Of a stretch of DNA of 40,388 nucleotides, positions 16,780-24,889 are shown in pieces (positions within the stretch are counted from its first letter, which is position 1; each line of letters begins with the position of its first letter). The stretch comes from Collinsella aerofaciens. Its GTDB lineage: Bacteria; Actinomycetota; Coriobacteriia; Coriobacteriales; Coriobacteriaceae. The notes beneath the pieces are model-generated. The model saw nothing but the letters and a program-made list of their open reading frames with translations, did not search any database and was not told the origin of the DNA. The stretch is from the NCBI RefSeq assembly GCF_009876115.1, contig NZ_WWSY01000020.1, positions 1-40,388 on the forward strand, in the 5' to 3' direction. The position numbers were made by a program, and so were the translations under genes.

Positions 16780-17628
16780 CTAGCAGCTAGCGATCAGGGG
16801 GACTGCGGGAACGTCAGAAGCAGCAACGCGAGCCGCAAATCCCGCCTCGGTCAGCTCGATGACCTCGGTAAACGTTGCATTGAAAAACTCCTCGGTTAGC
16901 AGGCGATACGGCGGATGATCGGGCTCGCCGGGGTTTTCGCGTACAATCTCGTGCATGACGCCGATAGTCTTGAGCACATATTCTTTATGGATGGGATACT
17001 GCCCAAAACGCGTCGCAGCGGTATAGAGGCGATCGGTCGCACGCGGAATGGAAACGATGCCCAGCGTCTTACCAAACCAGTCAAAGTCGCCTTGCTTTTT
17101 AATGCGGAATTCCTCGCACGGCTTGCCGCCGTGCGCCTCCAGGTACTGATTCACGCGCGTATTCCATACGGTATCCGCCACCAGATGCGACCAGACGCCC
17201 AGCGTCAAATCGAGCAGCGACTGCGCCACATCTTCGGACGCAAGCGAGAACTCACAGGCGCCGGGACCGACAACCGGCTCGGCATCCCTGTAGCGCTGAG
17301 GATAGTGCACGCGGTTCAGTCGCTCGCGCTCCTCGACAATCGAGGTAGCCTCAGCAGGTTCGCCCGCGGGTGCGCCTTTAAGCAGCGGCGCCACATAGGT
17401 ATCCCAGAACTCGTGCTCGCGCGGCTTAGGGATAGGCTCGGGCTTTGCAAAGTGCGTAATGCGATACGGAATGGGATCGGCGATGCCAGGGACCATATAG
17501 CCCACGAAGATATCCGGAACCACGCAGCCAAACAAAAAGGCATTGCGGTCGCGCACGCTATCGGCAAGCACGCTAGCACGTGCCAGCAAGCGCTCCGTTT
17601 GAGCGATATGAATGTTCCAACTTGGCAT
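16780..17628 (-). CDS. Zinc-dependent phospholipase C-like protein
   Basis: A 282-residue protein beginning MPSWNIHIAQTERLL. The N-terminal 'P-x-x-x-H-I' start, then FLFGCVVPDIFVGYM, RITHF and LGVWSHLVADTVWNTRVNQ, resemble bacterial proteins of the zinc-dependent phospholipase C fold, in which scattered His and Asp bind zinc. Here His6, the Asp of VPDI, the His of ITHF and the His and Asp of WSHLVAD are candidate ligands. There is no signal peptide, so a secreted lipase role is unlikely; the reaction is unknown. ATG 17628 has GGGGGTGG upstream and lies at a sensible distance from an extended -10 promoter at 17653-17661; an ATG four codons earlier is less likely. It is placed downstream of the nickel/cobalt transporter on the same strand. 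Confidence 0.65.
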   Translation of the reverse strand: MPSWNIHIAQTERLLARASVLADSVRDRNAFLFGCVVPDIFVGYMVPGIADPIPYRITHFAKPEPIPKPREHEFWDTYVAPLLKGAPAGEPAEATSIVEERERLNRVHYPQRYRDAEPVVGPGACEFSLASEDVAQSLLDLTLGVWSHLVADTVWNTRVNQYLEAHGGKPCEEFRIKKQGDFDWFGKTLGIVSIPRATDRLYTAATRFGQYPIHKEYVLKTIGVMHEIVRENPGEPDHPPYRLLTEEFFNATFTEVIELTEAGFAARVAASDVPAVPLIASC

Positions 17629-17652
17629 AGCCACCCCCATAAAACCTGGTTA

Positions 17653-17661
17653 ACTATACCA
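17653..17661 (-). promoter_or_regulatory. Extended -10 promoter of the phospholipase C-like gene
   Basis: On the minus strand TGGTATAGT matches the extended -10 form TGnTATAAT with one change. It would start transcription near 17646, about 18 bases before the chosen ATG. No clear -35 is present. Confidence 0.5.
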
Positions 17662-17706
17662 TCACGGCAGAGTCGCACAGGCGGCCATACATACCCTACG
17701 CAGCAA

Positions 17707-18477
17707 CTATTCCGCAGCACCGCTTTCGGTTCCATACGACGGCACGGGCGCCTCGACCACATGGTGATATCGATCGATATAGATGGCACGGGCCTCCAGG
17801 CGGCGCACCAAATCTTGATGGTGCGTACTCATCAAAACCGTCTTACCGGCAGCAACGTAGGCCAGCAAAAAGTTGACTACGATGTCGCACGAGTCCTCAT
17901 CGAGCCCGTTGGTGGGCTCATCGAGCACTAGGATATCGGGGTTCATCGACACCACCGCAGCCAGCGCAACGCGCTTCTTTTGCCCGCCCGAAAGCTGATA
18001 GGGCGAGGCATCGACCAGATCGGCAACCTGGAACAGCTCCATGGCATCGCGGACGCGGCGCTCGAGCTCGTCTGTCGGCAGCCCCATCTGCGCGGGGCCA
18101 AACGCGACTTCCTCGCCGACCGTGGCACAAAAGAGCTGCGCATCGGCGTTTTGAAACACAAAGCCCACACGCTGATGGAACCGCTGGGCCGTCGCGGAAT
18201 CCTTGAGATATGCCGCATCGACCGCATGCCCGTCGAACAGGTACGCACCCGCGTCCGCAAGCTCAAGGCCGTTGATAAGACGCATGATCGTCGTCTTGCC
18301 GCAGCCGTTGGGACCAAGCAGAGCGACGAGCTCTCCATGGTTCACCTGCAATGAAACGCCGTCGACCACTGTATGACCCGCATAGGAAAACACCACGTCG
18401 CGAAACTCGATGAGCGGCGTGGTCTCGGCATCGGCAGCACCGCTCGCACCCATCGCGTTATTCGTATCGTTTGCCAA
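17707..18477 (-). CDS. cbiO: ECF transporter ATP-binding protein for Ni/Co
   Basis: A 256-residue ABC ATPase. Walker A GPNGCGKT is at 55-62, Gln109 forms the Q-loop, signature LSGGQ is at 162-166, Walker B ILVLDEP is at 182-188 and the switch His is at 219. With CbiQ and CbiM it powers uptake of nickel or cobalt. It starts at TTG 18477 with AGGGAAGGG upstream; the first ATG (18453) has no ribosome site. Residues 1-20 are a low-complexity lead-in. It follows cbiQ after 44 bases and ends the transporter operon. The NikR-like operator upstream of cbiM favours nickel, in which case nikO would be the fitting name. Confidence 0.92.
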   Translation of the reverse strand: MANDTNNAMGASGAADAETTPLIEFRDVVFSYAGHTVVDGVSLQVNHGELVALLGPNGCGKTTIMRLINGLELADAGAYLFDGHAVDAAYLKDSATAQRFHQRVGFVFQNADAQLFCATVGEEVAFGPAQMGLPTDELERRVRDAMELFQVADLVDASPYQLSGGQKKRVALAAVVSMNPDILVLDEPTNGLDEDSCDIVVNFLLAYVAAGKTVLMSTHHQDLVRRLEARAIYIDRYHHVVEAPVPSYGTESGAAE

Positions 18478-18521
18478 AACGTCGCCCTTCCCTACTCACA
18501 TCGACGGTTCGACTGTCCGCG

Positions 18522-19358
18522 CTACAACACCGCGCACAACACGACGAGCAACGCCACAACGGCCGTGTAAACGGCATCGCGCCAGCCAAAACCGCTCCGT
18601 ACAGGCGCCGGATACACGCCGGCGAAGCCGCGGCAGAGCATAGCCTCGTCCATCGCGCGGCTGCATTCCATCGCCTTGATAAACGTCATGCCCATGATAC
18701 CCGCCAGCGAGTCGGTGCGCGAAAAACCCGCAGGCGCGGAACCGACGCTGCGCAGCATGACCGATTCGCACAGATCGTGCGCCGTGCGTCCCAGCACCTC
18801 GATATGCTTGAGCGCCATATCAAAGGTAAAGATGACCTCGTCGGGCAGGCGCAGCATCTTAAGCGCCGCCGACATGCGACTCCAGGTGAGCGTCCACGAA
18901 ACGCCCAGCACCAGCGACACATTAATAAACGTCTTGAGCGCGATCTTGAGCATGGCGCCCGTGGCAGACGCGCCCAGCAGCAGGGCAGGCAGCGCCAGAA
19001 CCACGGCAAACCCCGCGGCAGCCAACGTCGGCACAAAGGTAGCGCGCAGTCCGCGTACAGGGCGCACCGCGACCAGCACCAACGCAATCGCCGCCATCAG
19101 CATCAGGTACAGTGGGCTCTGCGTCAGGCACACGCACAGGACGCAAACGAACATCCCCACCAGGCGCACCGGCGCCGAAACGCAAGAAAGGGCGCGGTCG
19201 ATCATCGACCCGCCCTCGTGCGCGCCTCCACCCAGGCGAACCCGCTCAAGCAGGCTCGCCAGGTGCAGGACATTCTTTTGCATCACACGATGCCGAGCCC
19301 CCGCGGGCTCGTATCGCTCCTCGACCGCAAGCCAGCTAGGCAGCTCGGCTATTGCCAT
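18522..19358 (-). CDS. cbiQ: ECF transporter transmembrane protein CbiQ/NikQ
   Basis: A 278-residue membrane protein. Several hydrophobic helices are visible (LVGMFVCVLCVCLTQSPLYLMLMAAIALVLV, VPTLAAAGFAVVLALPALLLG, AVYTAVVALLVVLCAVL). The cytoplasmic coupling region contains ALKMLRLPDEVIFTFDMALKHIEVL and the Ala-Arg-Gly-type segment MDEAMLCRGF, which contact the ATPase in this family. It is the energy-coupling T subunit of a nickel/cobalt ECF transporter. ATG 19358 has AAGGAAAG about 8 bases upstream; a GTG at 19364 is possible. The gene overlaps the end of cbiM by about 23 bases. Length is a little above the usual 225-260. Confidence 0.9.
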   Translation of the reverse strand: MAIAELPSWLAVEERYEPAGARHRVMQKNVLHLASLLERVRLGGGAHEGGSMIDRALSCVSAPVRLVGMFVCVLCVCLTQSPLYLMLMAAIALVLVAVRPVRGLRATFVPTLAAAGFAVVLALPALLLGASATGAMLKIALKTFINVSLVLGVSWTLTWSRMSAALKMLRLPDEVIFTFDMALKHIEVLGRTAHDLCESVMLRSVGSAPAGFSRTDSLAGIMGMTFIKAMECSRAMDEAMLCRGFAGVYPAPVRSGFGWRDAVYTAVVALLVVLCAVL

Positions 19359-20421
19359 GAGCACCGCTTTCCTTGACCGTCAGCGAGACCAGGCGGAATG
19401 CGATGGTGAGCACCGCCACGCCAATCACGCCCGAAAGAATATACATCGCGGCCTGGCCGGCAAAGCCAAGGCCCTGCTCCTCGGAATAGGCCTGCAGATA
19501 ATCGCCCGTGGGCAGGGCATCGGCAAAGGTCGGGGTATCGAGACCGACCGAAGCCTGCAGGCTGTCGTCGCCAGCCTCCTGAACGGCGGTCGCGGCGCCC
19601 TCGGCGTCCCACTCACCCCAGGCGTCATCCGTGGCCAGCAGGCCCAGCGGCGTGGCTACGACAAGCACGGCAACCAGGATGAGCGTAGGGACCAGCGAGG
19701 TCTTCTTGGCAGCAGCGCCCTCGGCAGCAAGCTTGCCATCGACGGCCTCGGGCCCGACGATAATGCTCGGCGCCGTCTTCTTGATAAAGCCGTAGATCGC
19801 GGCCGTCGCCACGCCCTCGACCACACCGGCAACCAGCATATGCGGGACCAACATGGCCGGAATAGCCACGGACAGCGGGAAGGGGCAGTACAGCGGGGCG
19901 CCCGAAGCGTTGGTGAAGAGCATCGGCTGAATACCGAACTCGATCGCCGCGCAGAGGGCCGCTACGCACAGCCCGACCCAACCGCTCACGATGGCAGAAG
20001 CCGAGGTGCCCCAGCTTTTGTCGTGCAGACGGCTGTTGAGCGCACGGAACACGATAGCAGCGACAAACGGCAGCACAAAGGCCATGTTAAAGCAGTTGGC
20101 GCCAAACGACAGAACGCCGCCGTCGCCAAACAGCAGCGCCTGCAGCGCCAGCGCGACCGAGACAGCGATAGTCGCGGCCTCGGGACCCAGCAGCAGCGCG
20201 ATGAGCGCGCCGCCGACGGCGTGGCCTGTGGTGCCGCCGGGCAGCGGAACGTTAAACATCATGAGCAAAAAGGAGAAGGCAGCGCAAATACCCAGAAAGG
20301 CCATATGCTCGCGATCGAGCGTGGCGCGCACTTTTTTGATGCAGTGAACCCATACGGGCACCATCGCCACCGCCATAACGGCATCGGTCTGCGGGGACAG
20401 GTAGTTGTCTGGAATGTGCAT
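19336..20421 (-). CDS. cbiM: Ni/Co ECF transporter substrate subunit, CbiM-CbiN fusion
   Basis: A 361-residue membrane protein. MHIPDNYLSPQTDAVM at the N-terminus is the conserved metal-binding start of CbiM/NikM, in which Met1, His2 and later His residues (NVPLPGGTTGHAVGG) bind the metal ion. CbiM covers residues 1-215. A linker with 'PEAVDGKLAAEG' leads to a second part (about 240-355) with a membrane helix, an external loop and a final membrane helix (MYILSGVIGVAVLTIAFRLVSL), the layout of CbiN/NikN. Fused MN proteins with Q and O are common in nickel systems. The start has GGGAGG 7 bases upstream. The leader carries a NikR-type palindrome. Confidence 0.92.
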   Translation of the reverse strand: MHIPDNYLSPQTDAVMAVAMVPVWVHCIKKVRATLDREHMAFLGICAAFSFLLMMFNVPLPGGTTGHAVGGALIALLLGPEAATIAVSVALALQALLFGDGGVLSFGANCFNMAFVLPFVAAIVFRALNSRLHDKSWGTSASAIVSGWVGLCVAALCAAIEFGIQPMLFTNASGAPLYCPFPLSVAIPAMLVPHMLVAGVVEGVATAAIYGFIKKTAPSIIVGPEAVDGKLAAEGAAAKKTSLVPTLILVAVLVVATPLGLLATDDAWGEWDAEGAATAVQEAGDDSLQASVGLDTPTFADALPTGDYLQAYSEEQGLGFAGQAAMYILSGVIGVAVLTIAFRLVSLTVKESGAHGNSRAA

Positions 20422-20478
20422 ATACGCCTCCCGGTTGCCGGCGCATGGGGTTGCAGCGCCGCTTGAACCATTTCATCA

Positions 20479-20506
20479 GTGTTACGAGCATGATGATTCG
20501 TAACAC
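20479..20506. promoter_or_regulatory. NikR-like operator upstream of the transporter
   Basis: GTGTTAC, 14 bases, GTAACAC; the arms extend to 9 bp (GTGTTACGA / TCGTAACAC). From memory, GTGTTAC-N13/14-GTAACAC is the form described for NikR sites in several bacterial groups. It lies 58 bases before cbiM. No nikR gene is in the window. Confidence 0.72.
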
Positions 20507-20522
20507 GCCGCAGGCAATGATA

Positions 20523-20562
20523 ACAAAACGGCGCGCCGCCACAAAAGCAGCACGCCGTTTTG
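20523..20562 (-). terminator. Hairpin in the leader of cbiM; probable pheT terminator
   Basis: On the minus strand AAAACGGCGTGC and GCGCGCCGTTTT pair around a 12-base loop, followed by TTTTGTTA overlapping the stem. It is after pheT and before the NikR-like site. It may end pheT transcription or, if the promoter at 20580-20607 is used, act within the transporter leader. Confidence 0.6.
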
Positions 20563-20576
20563 TAATGCGCATGTCA

Positions 20577-20607
20577 TATATGAAAGCTCAGCGGTGCCTT
20601 ATGTCAA
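20577..20607 (-). promoter_or_regulatory. Possible promoter between pheT and cbiM
   Basis: A perfect TTGACA lies at 20602-20607 (minus strand) and an AT-rich CATATATGA segment 17-21 bases downstream. The -10 match is imperfect. Transcripts from here would pass through the hairpin at 20523-20562. Confidence 0.4.
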
Positions 20608-20623
20608 GCACCGCGGTCACGCG

Positions 20624-20651
20624 GGACCCCACGGCAACTGCCGAGGGGTCC
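20624..20651. repeat. Hairpin just after pheT
   Basis: GGACCCC and GGGGTCC enclose an inner CGGCA-act-GCCG stem. No T-run follows on the minus strand, so it is not a standard terminator; it may protect the pheST mRNA end. Confidence 0.55.
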
Positions 20652-20670
20652 TGTGCTCCCAGCGCAAATC

Positions 20671-23124
20671 CTAGCCGCGGACCTCGCCGTTTACGCCCTT
20701 GCACACCTTGGTGACGATCTTCTGGTGCGCCTTCTCGACCTCTTCGCTGGTGAGCGTGTGGTCGTCGGAGCGATACGTAAGCGCAAAGGCCATGGACTTC
20801 TTGCCCACGCCCACGCGGACCGGGTCGCGATAGACGTCGAACAGGCGCACGCCCTCGAGCAGCTTGCCGCCGGCGCTGGTAATGCGACGGTCAAGATCCT
20901 CGCAGGTCACGGAGTTATCGACCACGATAGCCAGGTCATGCTCAACAGCCGGGTACTGCGAGAACTCACGGTAGTTCTCCTGATTGCGGGCGCCCTTGAT
21001 CAGCTTGTCCAAGTCGAGCTCAAAGGCAACGACGACCTCATCAATGCCCATCGCCTCGCGCGCCTCGGGGTGAATCTCGCCAACCCAGCCCAACACGGTG
21101 CCGCCCGACAGAACCTCGGCCGCGCGACCCGGCTGCAAGAAAGCGTAGCCCTCGCCCTCGACGGGACGGAAGCGAACCTTCTCGATGCGCAGCTGGGCGA
21201 GCAGCTCCTCGACAATGCCCTTGCCAAAGAAGAAGCGCAGCTTGCGGTACTTCATGTTCCAGGACTGCTCACTCCACTGGCCCGAGAGCACGCCCGCGAC
21301 GGACTTGGTCTCCTTGGGCAGGCTGGCGTTCTCGCGGCCATGGAACAGGCTGCCGACCTCGTACAGGTGCACATTGGGCGTACCGTGTGCCTCGTTGTAG
21401 GCCACGGACTGCAGCAGGCCCGGCAGCAGCGAACGACGCATCTCGGTCTGCTCGGCTACCAGCGGGTTCATAAGCACCACGGGGCAGCCGCGGCCCTCAG
21501 TGGACATGCCGATCTTCTCCAGGTCGCCCGGGGCGGCAAAGCCAAAGGTCGTGGTCTCGTTGAGGCCGCAGGCGCGCAGGATCTCGCCGACCTTACGGGT
21601 GAGCTTCTGCTCGCGGGTCAGACCGCCAATATGGTTCTTGGCAGCCGGGATGGTCGCCGTCACGCGGCCCATGCCCCACAGGCGCAGGACCTCCTCGATC
21701 AGGTCGATCTCGCGCGGCAGGTCGGGACGGAAGCTCGGCGGGGTGACCATAAAGTCCTCGCCGTCGCACTCGACGGTGCAGCCCAGACGGGTGAGCGAAC
21801 GCTCGATAAAGTCGGGCTCGATGTCGGCACCGCAGATGGCATGCACGCGGGCCAGGCGCAGTTTGATGCTGTCGATGGTCTTGGGCGCGGGGAAAACATC
21901 GACATAGCCGGGAGCGACCTCGCCGCCGGCGATCTCCTCGATGAGCGCGCAGGTAACGTTGGCGACATCCACGCAGCCGGTCTCGTCGACCTGGCGCTCA
22001 AAGCGAATGGAGGCGTCGGAGATCAGCGACAGATCACGGCTGGTGTGCGAGGTGCGACCGGCGTTGAAGCAGGCACTCTCGACCATCACGTCGACGGTGT
22101 CGTCCTCGATCTCGGAATCCATGCCGCCCATAACGCCGGCCAACGCCACGGGGCGCTCGCCGTCGGTGATAAGGCCCATGCCGGCGTCGAGCACGCGCTC
22201 CTCGCCGTCGAGCGTCGTGAACTTCTCGTCCTGCTGGGCAGCGCGAACCACCACGCGACGCCTGCCATCGCGCTCGGCAAAGGTGTCCAGGTCAAAAGCG
22301 TGTAGCGGCTGACCGGTGAGCATCATCACGTAATTGGTGATGTCGACGATGTTGTTGTGCGGGCGCACGCCCAGGGCGTTAAGGCGCTTGACCATCCAGT
22401 CGGGCGACGGGCCGACCTTCACGTTGCGCACGATGCGGGCGACGTAGCGGTCGCACAGGCCCTCGTCGGCGATCTCGACAGAAAGCTCGTCATCGGTCGC
22501 GCGGCCGGTCTCGGCCTTGATGGCAGGCAGCTCAACGTGGAAATCGCGGTCGAAGATGGCGCCGGTCTCGCGGGCCATGCCGATCATGGACAGGCAGTCG
22601 GGGCGGTTGGGCGTGATCTCGCAGTCGAGCACGGTGTCGCTCGAGCCCACATACTCGGCAAACGGCATACCGCAAGGCGTATCCTCGGGCAGGATCATGA
22701 TGCCGGAGTGGTCGCCGCCCAGACCGAGCTCGCGCGCGGAACAGTTCATGCCCATGGACACGACGCCGCGAAGCTTGCTCTTCTTGATCTTGACGTCGCC
22801 GGGAAGCACGGCGCCGATCATGGCCGTGACGATGTGGTCGCCGGCCTCGAAGTTCTGCGCGCCGCAGACGATCTGCAGCGGGGCAGGATTGCCGTCGGCG
22901 TCGAGGTTCTTGTCACCCACGTCGACCGAGCACACATACATGTGGTCGCTATCGGGGTGCGGGGTCTTGGTGAGCACCTTGGCGGTCACCACGTGGTCGA
23001 AGGACTCGCCCACGGTGTCAATCGCCTCGACCTCGGTGCCGGTACGGATATATTCGTCCGAAAGGGTCTTGGGATCCTCCGGAATATCGATCATGGTCTT
23101 GAGCCAGTCGTAAGAAACACGCAT
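20671..23124 (-). CDS. pheT: Phenylalanine-tRNA ligase beta subunit
   Basis: An 817-residue subunit of the alpha2-beta2 PheRS, which charges tRNA-Phe. The start MRVSYDWLKTMIDIP is typical. An EMAP-like tRNA-binding domain spans about residues 42-155 (VVTAKVLTKTPHPDSDHMYVC, IVCGAQNFEAGDHIV), a B3/B4 domain about 210-390 (DITNYVMMLTGQPLHAFDLD, MGGMDSEI), a B5 domain about 405-475, a catalytic-like core, and a C-terminal anticodon-binding ferredoxin-like domain from about 720 to the end (YPAVEHDLAIVV, GVGKKSMAFALTYRSDDHTLT). AAAGGAGAG lies 5 bases before ATG 23124. It is downstream of pheS with a 184-base gap that holds a large palindrome. Confidence 0.97.
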   Translation of the reverse strand: MRVSYDWLKTMIDIPEDPKTLSDEYIRTGTEVEAIDTVGESFDHVVTAKVLTKTPHPDSDHMYVCSVDVGDKNLDADGNPAPLQIVCGAQNFEAGDHIVTAMIGAVLPGDVKIKKSKLRGVVSMGMNCSARELGLGGDHSGIMILPEDTPCGMPFAEYVGSSDTVLDCEITPNRPDCLSMIGMARETGAIFDRDFHVELPAIKAETGRATDDELSVEIADEGLCDRYVARIVRNVKVGPSPDWMVKRLNALGVRPHNNIVDITNYVMMLTGQPLHAFDLDTFAERDGRRRVVVRAAQQDEKFTTLDGEERVLDAGMGLITDGERPVALAGVMGGMDSEIEDDTVDVMVESACFNAGRTSHTSRDLSLISDASIRFERQVDETGCVDVANVTCALIEEIAGGEVAPGYVDVFPAPKTIDSIKLRLARVHAICGADIEPDFIERSLTRLGCTVECDGEDFMVTPPSFRPDLPREIDLIEEVLRLWGMGRVTATIPAAKNHIGGLTREQKLTRKVGEILRACGLNETTTFGFAAPGDLEKIGMSTEGRGCPVVLMNPLVAEQTEMRRSLLPGLLQSVAYNEAHGTPNVHLYEVGSLFHGRENASLPKETKSVAGVLSGQWSEQSWNMKYRKLRFFFGKGIVEELLAQLRIEKVRFRPVEGEGYAFLQPGRAAEVLSGGTVLGWVGEIHPEAREAMGIDEVVVAFELDLDKLIKGARNQENYREFSQYPAVEHDLAIVVDNSVTCEDLDRRITSAGGKLLEGVRLFDVYRDPVRVGVGKKSMAFALTYRSDDHTLTSEEVEKAHQKIVTKVCKGVNGEVRG

Positions 23125-23207
23125 CTAGCTCTCCTTTCATACTGAAAGCCTGCGAAGAGATGCAGGTGGAAACTTCAACTTTGTGAACATTCCTTACAAA
23201 GCGAGGG

Positions 23208-23300
23208 TTGCCCAAGTGCGGCAGATCGGCCCGAAAGAGGAGCGCCGCGTACTTTGGTACGCAAGCGACGAATGAGCGCCGAGGTGCCGTGCTTGGGCAA
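23208..23300. repeat. 93-bp palindromic element between pheS and pheT
   Basis: Arms TTGCCCAAG-tg-CGGCA (23208-23223) and TGCCG-tg-CTTGGGCAA (23285-23300) are complementary except for two central bases. The centre holds GCGTAC-TTTG-GTACGC (23247-23262), a perfect 6-bp hairpin. No T-run follows. It resembles the nested palindrome at 11890-11980 in design though not in sequence. Lying inside an operon, it may affect mRNA processing. Confidence 0.78.
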
Positions 23301-23308
23301 GCCGCAGC

Positions 23309-24385
23309 CTAGAACTGATTCAAAAAGCGCATATCGCCCGTCATGAGAGTTCTGAGGTCGGGCAGGTCGTAGCGCAGGGCCGCGACGCGCTCGGCGCCAA
23401 TACCAAAGGCGAAGCCGGTGTACTTCTCGGGGTCGATGCCGCAGTTGATCAGGACGTTGGGATCGACCATGCCGCAGCCCAGGATCTCGATCCAGCCGCT
23501 GTGCTTGCAGAAGTTGCAGCCCTTGCCGCCGCAGACGTGGCAGCTTACGTCCACCTCGCAGGAAGGCTCGGTGAAGGGGAAGAAGTGCGGGCGGTAACGC
23601 GTCTTGCGGTCCTCGCCAAACATGCACTTAACAAAGTAGTCGAGCGTGCCCTTAAGGTCGCCAAAGGTGATGCCCTCGTCGACGACCAGGCCCTCGATCT
23701 GGTTGAACTGCGGCAGGTGGCAGGCGTCGGCCGTGTCGGGACGGTAGACGGTGCCCGGGCAGATCATGTAGATGGGCGGCTTTTGCGACTCCATGGTGTG
23801 AATCTGCACGCCCGAGGTCTGGGTGCGCAGGAGCACATCGGACTCGCCATGGGCGTGGGCCTCGGGGTGTGCGACGCTGCCGGGGTTGTTGTCGACCACG
23901 TAGAAGGTATCGCGGGCCGAGCGGCTCGGGTGATCCATGGGGGCGTTGAGCGCGGTGAAGTTGTAGTAGGAGGTGTCGACCATGGGGCCGGACTCGACGG
24001 TGTAGCCGATGCCGCAGAAGATGTCCTCGGCCTCCTCGATGATCTGCTTGATCAGGTGCTGGTGACCGATCTGCGGACGGATGCCCGGCAGCGTGATGTC
24101 GACGGCATCGTGCTCGAGCGCGTGCTTGAGGGCGGCAGCCTTCATCTCGGTGGTGCGCTCGTCGAGCATGCCCTCGATCAGCTGGCGCATCTCGTTGGCG
24201 CGCTTGCCCATCACGGGACGATCCTCGGGGGCGAGCTTGCCCATCATGCGCATCAAGCTGGTGATACGACCCTTGCGACCGAGCAGCTCAACACGCGCAG
24301 CCTCGAGCTTGGCGGCGTCATCGGCGCCTGCGACGAGCTCCTTGGCCTCTTCCTCGAGTTTGACCAGATCATCAATCAGACTCAT
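23309..24385 (-). CDS. pheS: Phenylalanine-tRNA ligase alpha subunit
   Basis: A 358-residue class II aminoacyl-tRNA synthetase subunit. An N-terminal coiled coil (about residues 1-85, rich in Glu, Lys and Ala) for tRNA contact is followed by the catalytic domain: motif 1 around HPLIKQIIEEAEDIF-like sequence, FNALNAPMDHPSRSARDTFY, motif 2 (YRPDTADACHLPQFNQIEGL) and motif 3 near the end (AFGIGAERVAALRY). A Cys cluster (CHVCGGKGCNFC) in the catalytic part occurs in many bacterial PheS. ATG 24385 follows AAGGGAA. Longer in-frame sequence upstream belongs to the T-box leader. Confidence 0.97.
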   Translation of the reverse strand: MSLIDDLVKLEEEAKELVAGADDAAKLEAARVELLGRKGRITSLMRMMGKLAPEDRPVMGKRANEMRQLIEGMLDERTTEMKAAALKHALEHDAVDITLPGIRPQIGHQHLIKQIIEEAEDIFCGIGYTVESGPMVDTSYYNFTALNAPMDHPSRSARDTFYVVDNNPGSVAHPEAHAHGESDVLLRTQTSGVQIHTMESQKPPIYMICPGTVYRPDTADACHLPQFNQIEGLVVDEGITFGDLKGTLDYFVKCMFGEDRKTRYRPHFFPFTEPSCEVDVSCHVCGGKGCNFCKHSGWIEILGCGMVDPNVLINCGIDPEKYTGFAFGIGAERVAALRYDLPDLRTLMTGDMRFLNQF

Positions 24386-24470
24386 GTCTTCCCTTTCGTC
24401 TCTCGCGCATCCACTTGCCGCGGCGGCTGGAGCCACCCGGAGCTGCGGATGTGCGGCCCGGTTCGGTAAC

Positions 24471-24509
24471 AAAAAACCGCCCTCGGGCATGTGCATTGCC
24501 CAAGGACGG
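24471..24509 (-). terminator. T-box-controlled terminator before pheS
   Basis: On the minus strand CCGTCCTTGGGCA and TGCCCGAGGGCGG pair around a short loop, followed by six T. Its 5' arm lies directly after the T-box motif, so antiterminator and terminator are mutually exclusive. Confidence 0.92.
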
Positions 24510-24765
24510 TTGAATTCCGCGGTACCACCTTGTTTGACCCGGCGGATGTCTGGCCCGCCGCGCCCACTCTGTGCCCCTTGTCGCGAGGCTCACGGCTTCC
24601 CTACTGGGGCTTCGCCGCCGCTGGCCGCGTGCCCGTTGAGGTCGCTGCTCGGGAGTGAACGCTTGGCCCTTGTCACCACAGGAAGGCTCGCAGCCCATGA
24701 CCTTCCCTCTCTTGCCGGCGACGCGGCGGGCAAAACCCTCTCCGTCAACGCATTGGGCTATAGGA
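24471..24765 (-). promoter_or_regulatory. T-box riboswitch of pheST
   Basis: The minus-strand leader contains GGTGGTACCGCG at 24518-24529, the conserved T-box sequence that pairs with the CCA end of uncharged tRNA. Upstream is a Stem I-like structure of about 110 bases with GAAGG/CCTTC pairing and, on its 3' side, a UUC followed by A (24657-24659) that is the expected Phe specifier codon. Downstream is the terminator at 24471-24509. Uncharged tRNA-Phe should stabilise the antiterminator and switch pheS and pheT on. The 5' limit is set by a possible -10 (TATCCT, 24762-24767). Stem II/III details were not resolved. Confidence 0.9.
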
Positions 24766-24889
24766 TAACACATTCTGCGTGTGCATCGCCGCGTTCCGTT
24801 TTGTTCGCACTGGGTACAAGGCAGGTAGCTGTGCAAACTGGCCGCACGCCCACCCGTGGCGCTCGACCTGCGAGATCAAGGATATAGGT

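Noticed and set aside
20422..20670. Cobalamin riboswitch before cbiM
   Set aside because: No B12-box or typical long multi-stem leader could be recognised; a NikR-form palindrome is present instead.
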